DNA of 7,012 nt. It comes from Saprospiraceae bacterium (lineage in GTDB: Bacteria; Bacteroidota; Bacteroidia; Chitinophagales; Saprospiraceae). The DNA is taken from the NCBI GenBank assembly GCA_020850025.1, contig JADZFI010000328.1:1-7012 (forward strand), written 5' to 3'. The position numbers were made by a program, and so were the translations under genes. The notes under the pieces were generated by a model that was not told the origin of the DNA, made no database searches, and worked only from the letters and a program-made list of their open reading frames with translations. Numbering within the stretch: the stretch's first letter is position 1; every line of letters begins with the position of its first letter. This document shows, in pieces, positions 6,320 to 7,012 of this stretch.

Positions 6320-7012
6320 ATGAATACACCCTCTTCCAACAAAAAAGCTTCGAACTCCTCTTTTTGTCAACAAATCTGGTTCAGGATCAGGCGTGTAGGC
6401 GTAGAATTCTATGCGTTTGTCACCACTCCCTTTGTTTTCAAAAACTGCCTGGGGATGGTCAGCATTATGTTTTTTTTTCTGATGATGACGTTTTGGTGGC
6501 TCAAATGCTACACCAACCATGGGGAGAGCGTGCAGGTGCCAAGCTACGAGGGGATGAGTTTCAGGGAGGCAGCTAAAAAAGCGCGCTCCAGAGACTTCAG
6601 TGTGGCAGTGAGCGACTCCATTTACATCCCCGGCGAACCACCCGGCCAAATCGTTTCACAGGATCCCAAGCCCAACAGCCGGGTGAAGGAAGGCCGGACG
6701 ATCTATTTTACCGTAACGAAAAACAATCCGGACATACTCAAACTGCCGGATCTGAAGGCAGGTGATGATTATGAAATTTATTCCCGCAGGTTATCCAGAA
6801 TTGGTCTCAAGCCTCGCATTGTAGCTCGGGCGGCAGACCCTGGCGTAGCGCCCAATACCATTATTGCGGTGATTTATAAAGGCGACACCATTACGGAACA
6901 ACTGCGCACAGGACAAGTTCCTGTTGAAATGGGTGCTAGTATTGATTTCGTGGTCAGTGAGGAAGTGACACTCACAGTTACCATGCCCGATTGCCTTTGC
7001 CACACCTTGGGC
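6320..7012 (+). CDS. Membrane-anchored PASTA-domain protein (partial, 3' end off the window)
   Basis: 231 codons are visible before the right edge. A short basic N-terminus (residues 1-41) leads to one transmembrane helix (about 43-61), which puts the rest outside the cytoplasmic membrane. PASTA 1 covers about 71-134, with the typical VPSYEGMSFREA start (73-84), a DSIYIPGEPPG turn (99-109) and a closing IYFTV strand (128-132). PASTA 2 is about 141-214, starting at LPDL, and is longer and more diverged. A third begins at VTMPDCLC (220-227). PASTA domains bind peptidoglycan or muropeptides in kinases and penicillin-binding proteins. No kinase or transpeptidase domain precedes them here, as is usual for the stand-alone Bacteroidota type. 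The start is the first ATG after the -7 box. The precise role is unknown, a wall-linked function being the likely one. Confidence 0.88.
   Translation, partial: MNTPSSNKKASNSSFCQQIWFRIRRVGVEFYAFVTTPFVFKNCLGMVSIMFFFLMMTFWWLKCYTNHGESVQVPSYEGMSFREAAKKARSRDFSVAVSDSIYIPGEPPGQIVSQDPKPNSRVKEGRTIYFTVTKNNPDILKLPDLKAGDDYEIYSRRLSRIGLKPRIVARAADPGVAPNTIIAVIYKGDTITEQLRTGQVPVEMGASIDFVVSEEVTLTVTMPDCLCHTLG

Overview
The window looks like a chromosomal stretch from a member of the Bacteroidota, perhaps a Saprospiria- or Cytophagia-like lineage. Three things point that way. Two sites match the Bacteroidota -7 promoter box (TAnnTTTG), each just upstream of a gene. No clear Shine-Dalgarno sequence precedes any start. 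The gene complement also fits: a mevalonate-pathway decarboxylase, a Bacteroidota-style PASTA protein and an EAD11/iSTAND gene cassette. The lineage is inference; no rRNA or other marker lies in the window.

Positions 1-4731 hold a tight three-gene operon on the minus strand, read from right to left. The first gene (4731-3577) encodes a 384-residue adaptor-like protein: an N-terminal effector-associated domain of the EAD11 type followed by an inactive STAND (iSTAND) domain with no P-loop. The second (3570-2644) encodes a complete MoxR-type AAA+ ATPase with all key motifs. The third (2620 to beyond position 1) encodes a very long membrane protein, 873 codons visible. It has a CoxE-like N-terminal helical domain, three transmembrane segments, a SAV_2336-like von Willebrand A (vWA)-type domain whose metal site is degenerate, and a helical domain. 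This gene runs off the left edge without a stop, so only a strand-wide reading reveals it. The cassette resembles the NTP-dependent conflict or signalling systems that pair MoxR with vWA proteins and EAD/STAND components. The membrane-anchored pseudo-vWA partner is the unusual part.

Positions 4732-5140 are non-coding. From left to right they hold a probable promoter for the operon, a small GC-rich hairpin that may end transcription from the upstream gene, a 139-bp long inverted repeat with 33-bp perfect inner arm blocks, and a degenerate 7-bp tandem repeat that runs up to the stop codon of the next gene.

Positions 5141-6220 (minus) encode diphosphomevalonate decarboxylase. A 99-bp divergent intergenic region separates it from a plus-strand gene (6320 to beyond 7012) for a single-pass membrane protein with PASTA domains. 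These two are housekeeping genes. The operon to the left looks like accessory content placed beside them, with the repeat-rich spacer as the boundary.
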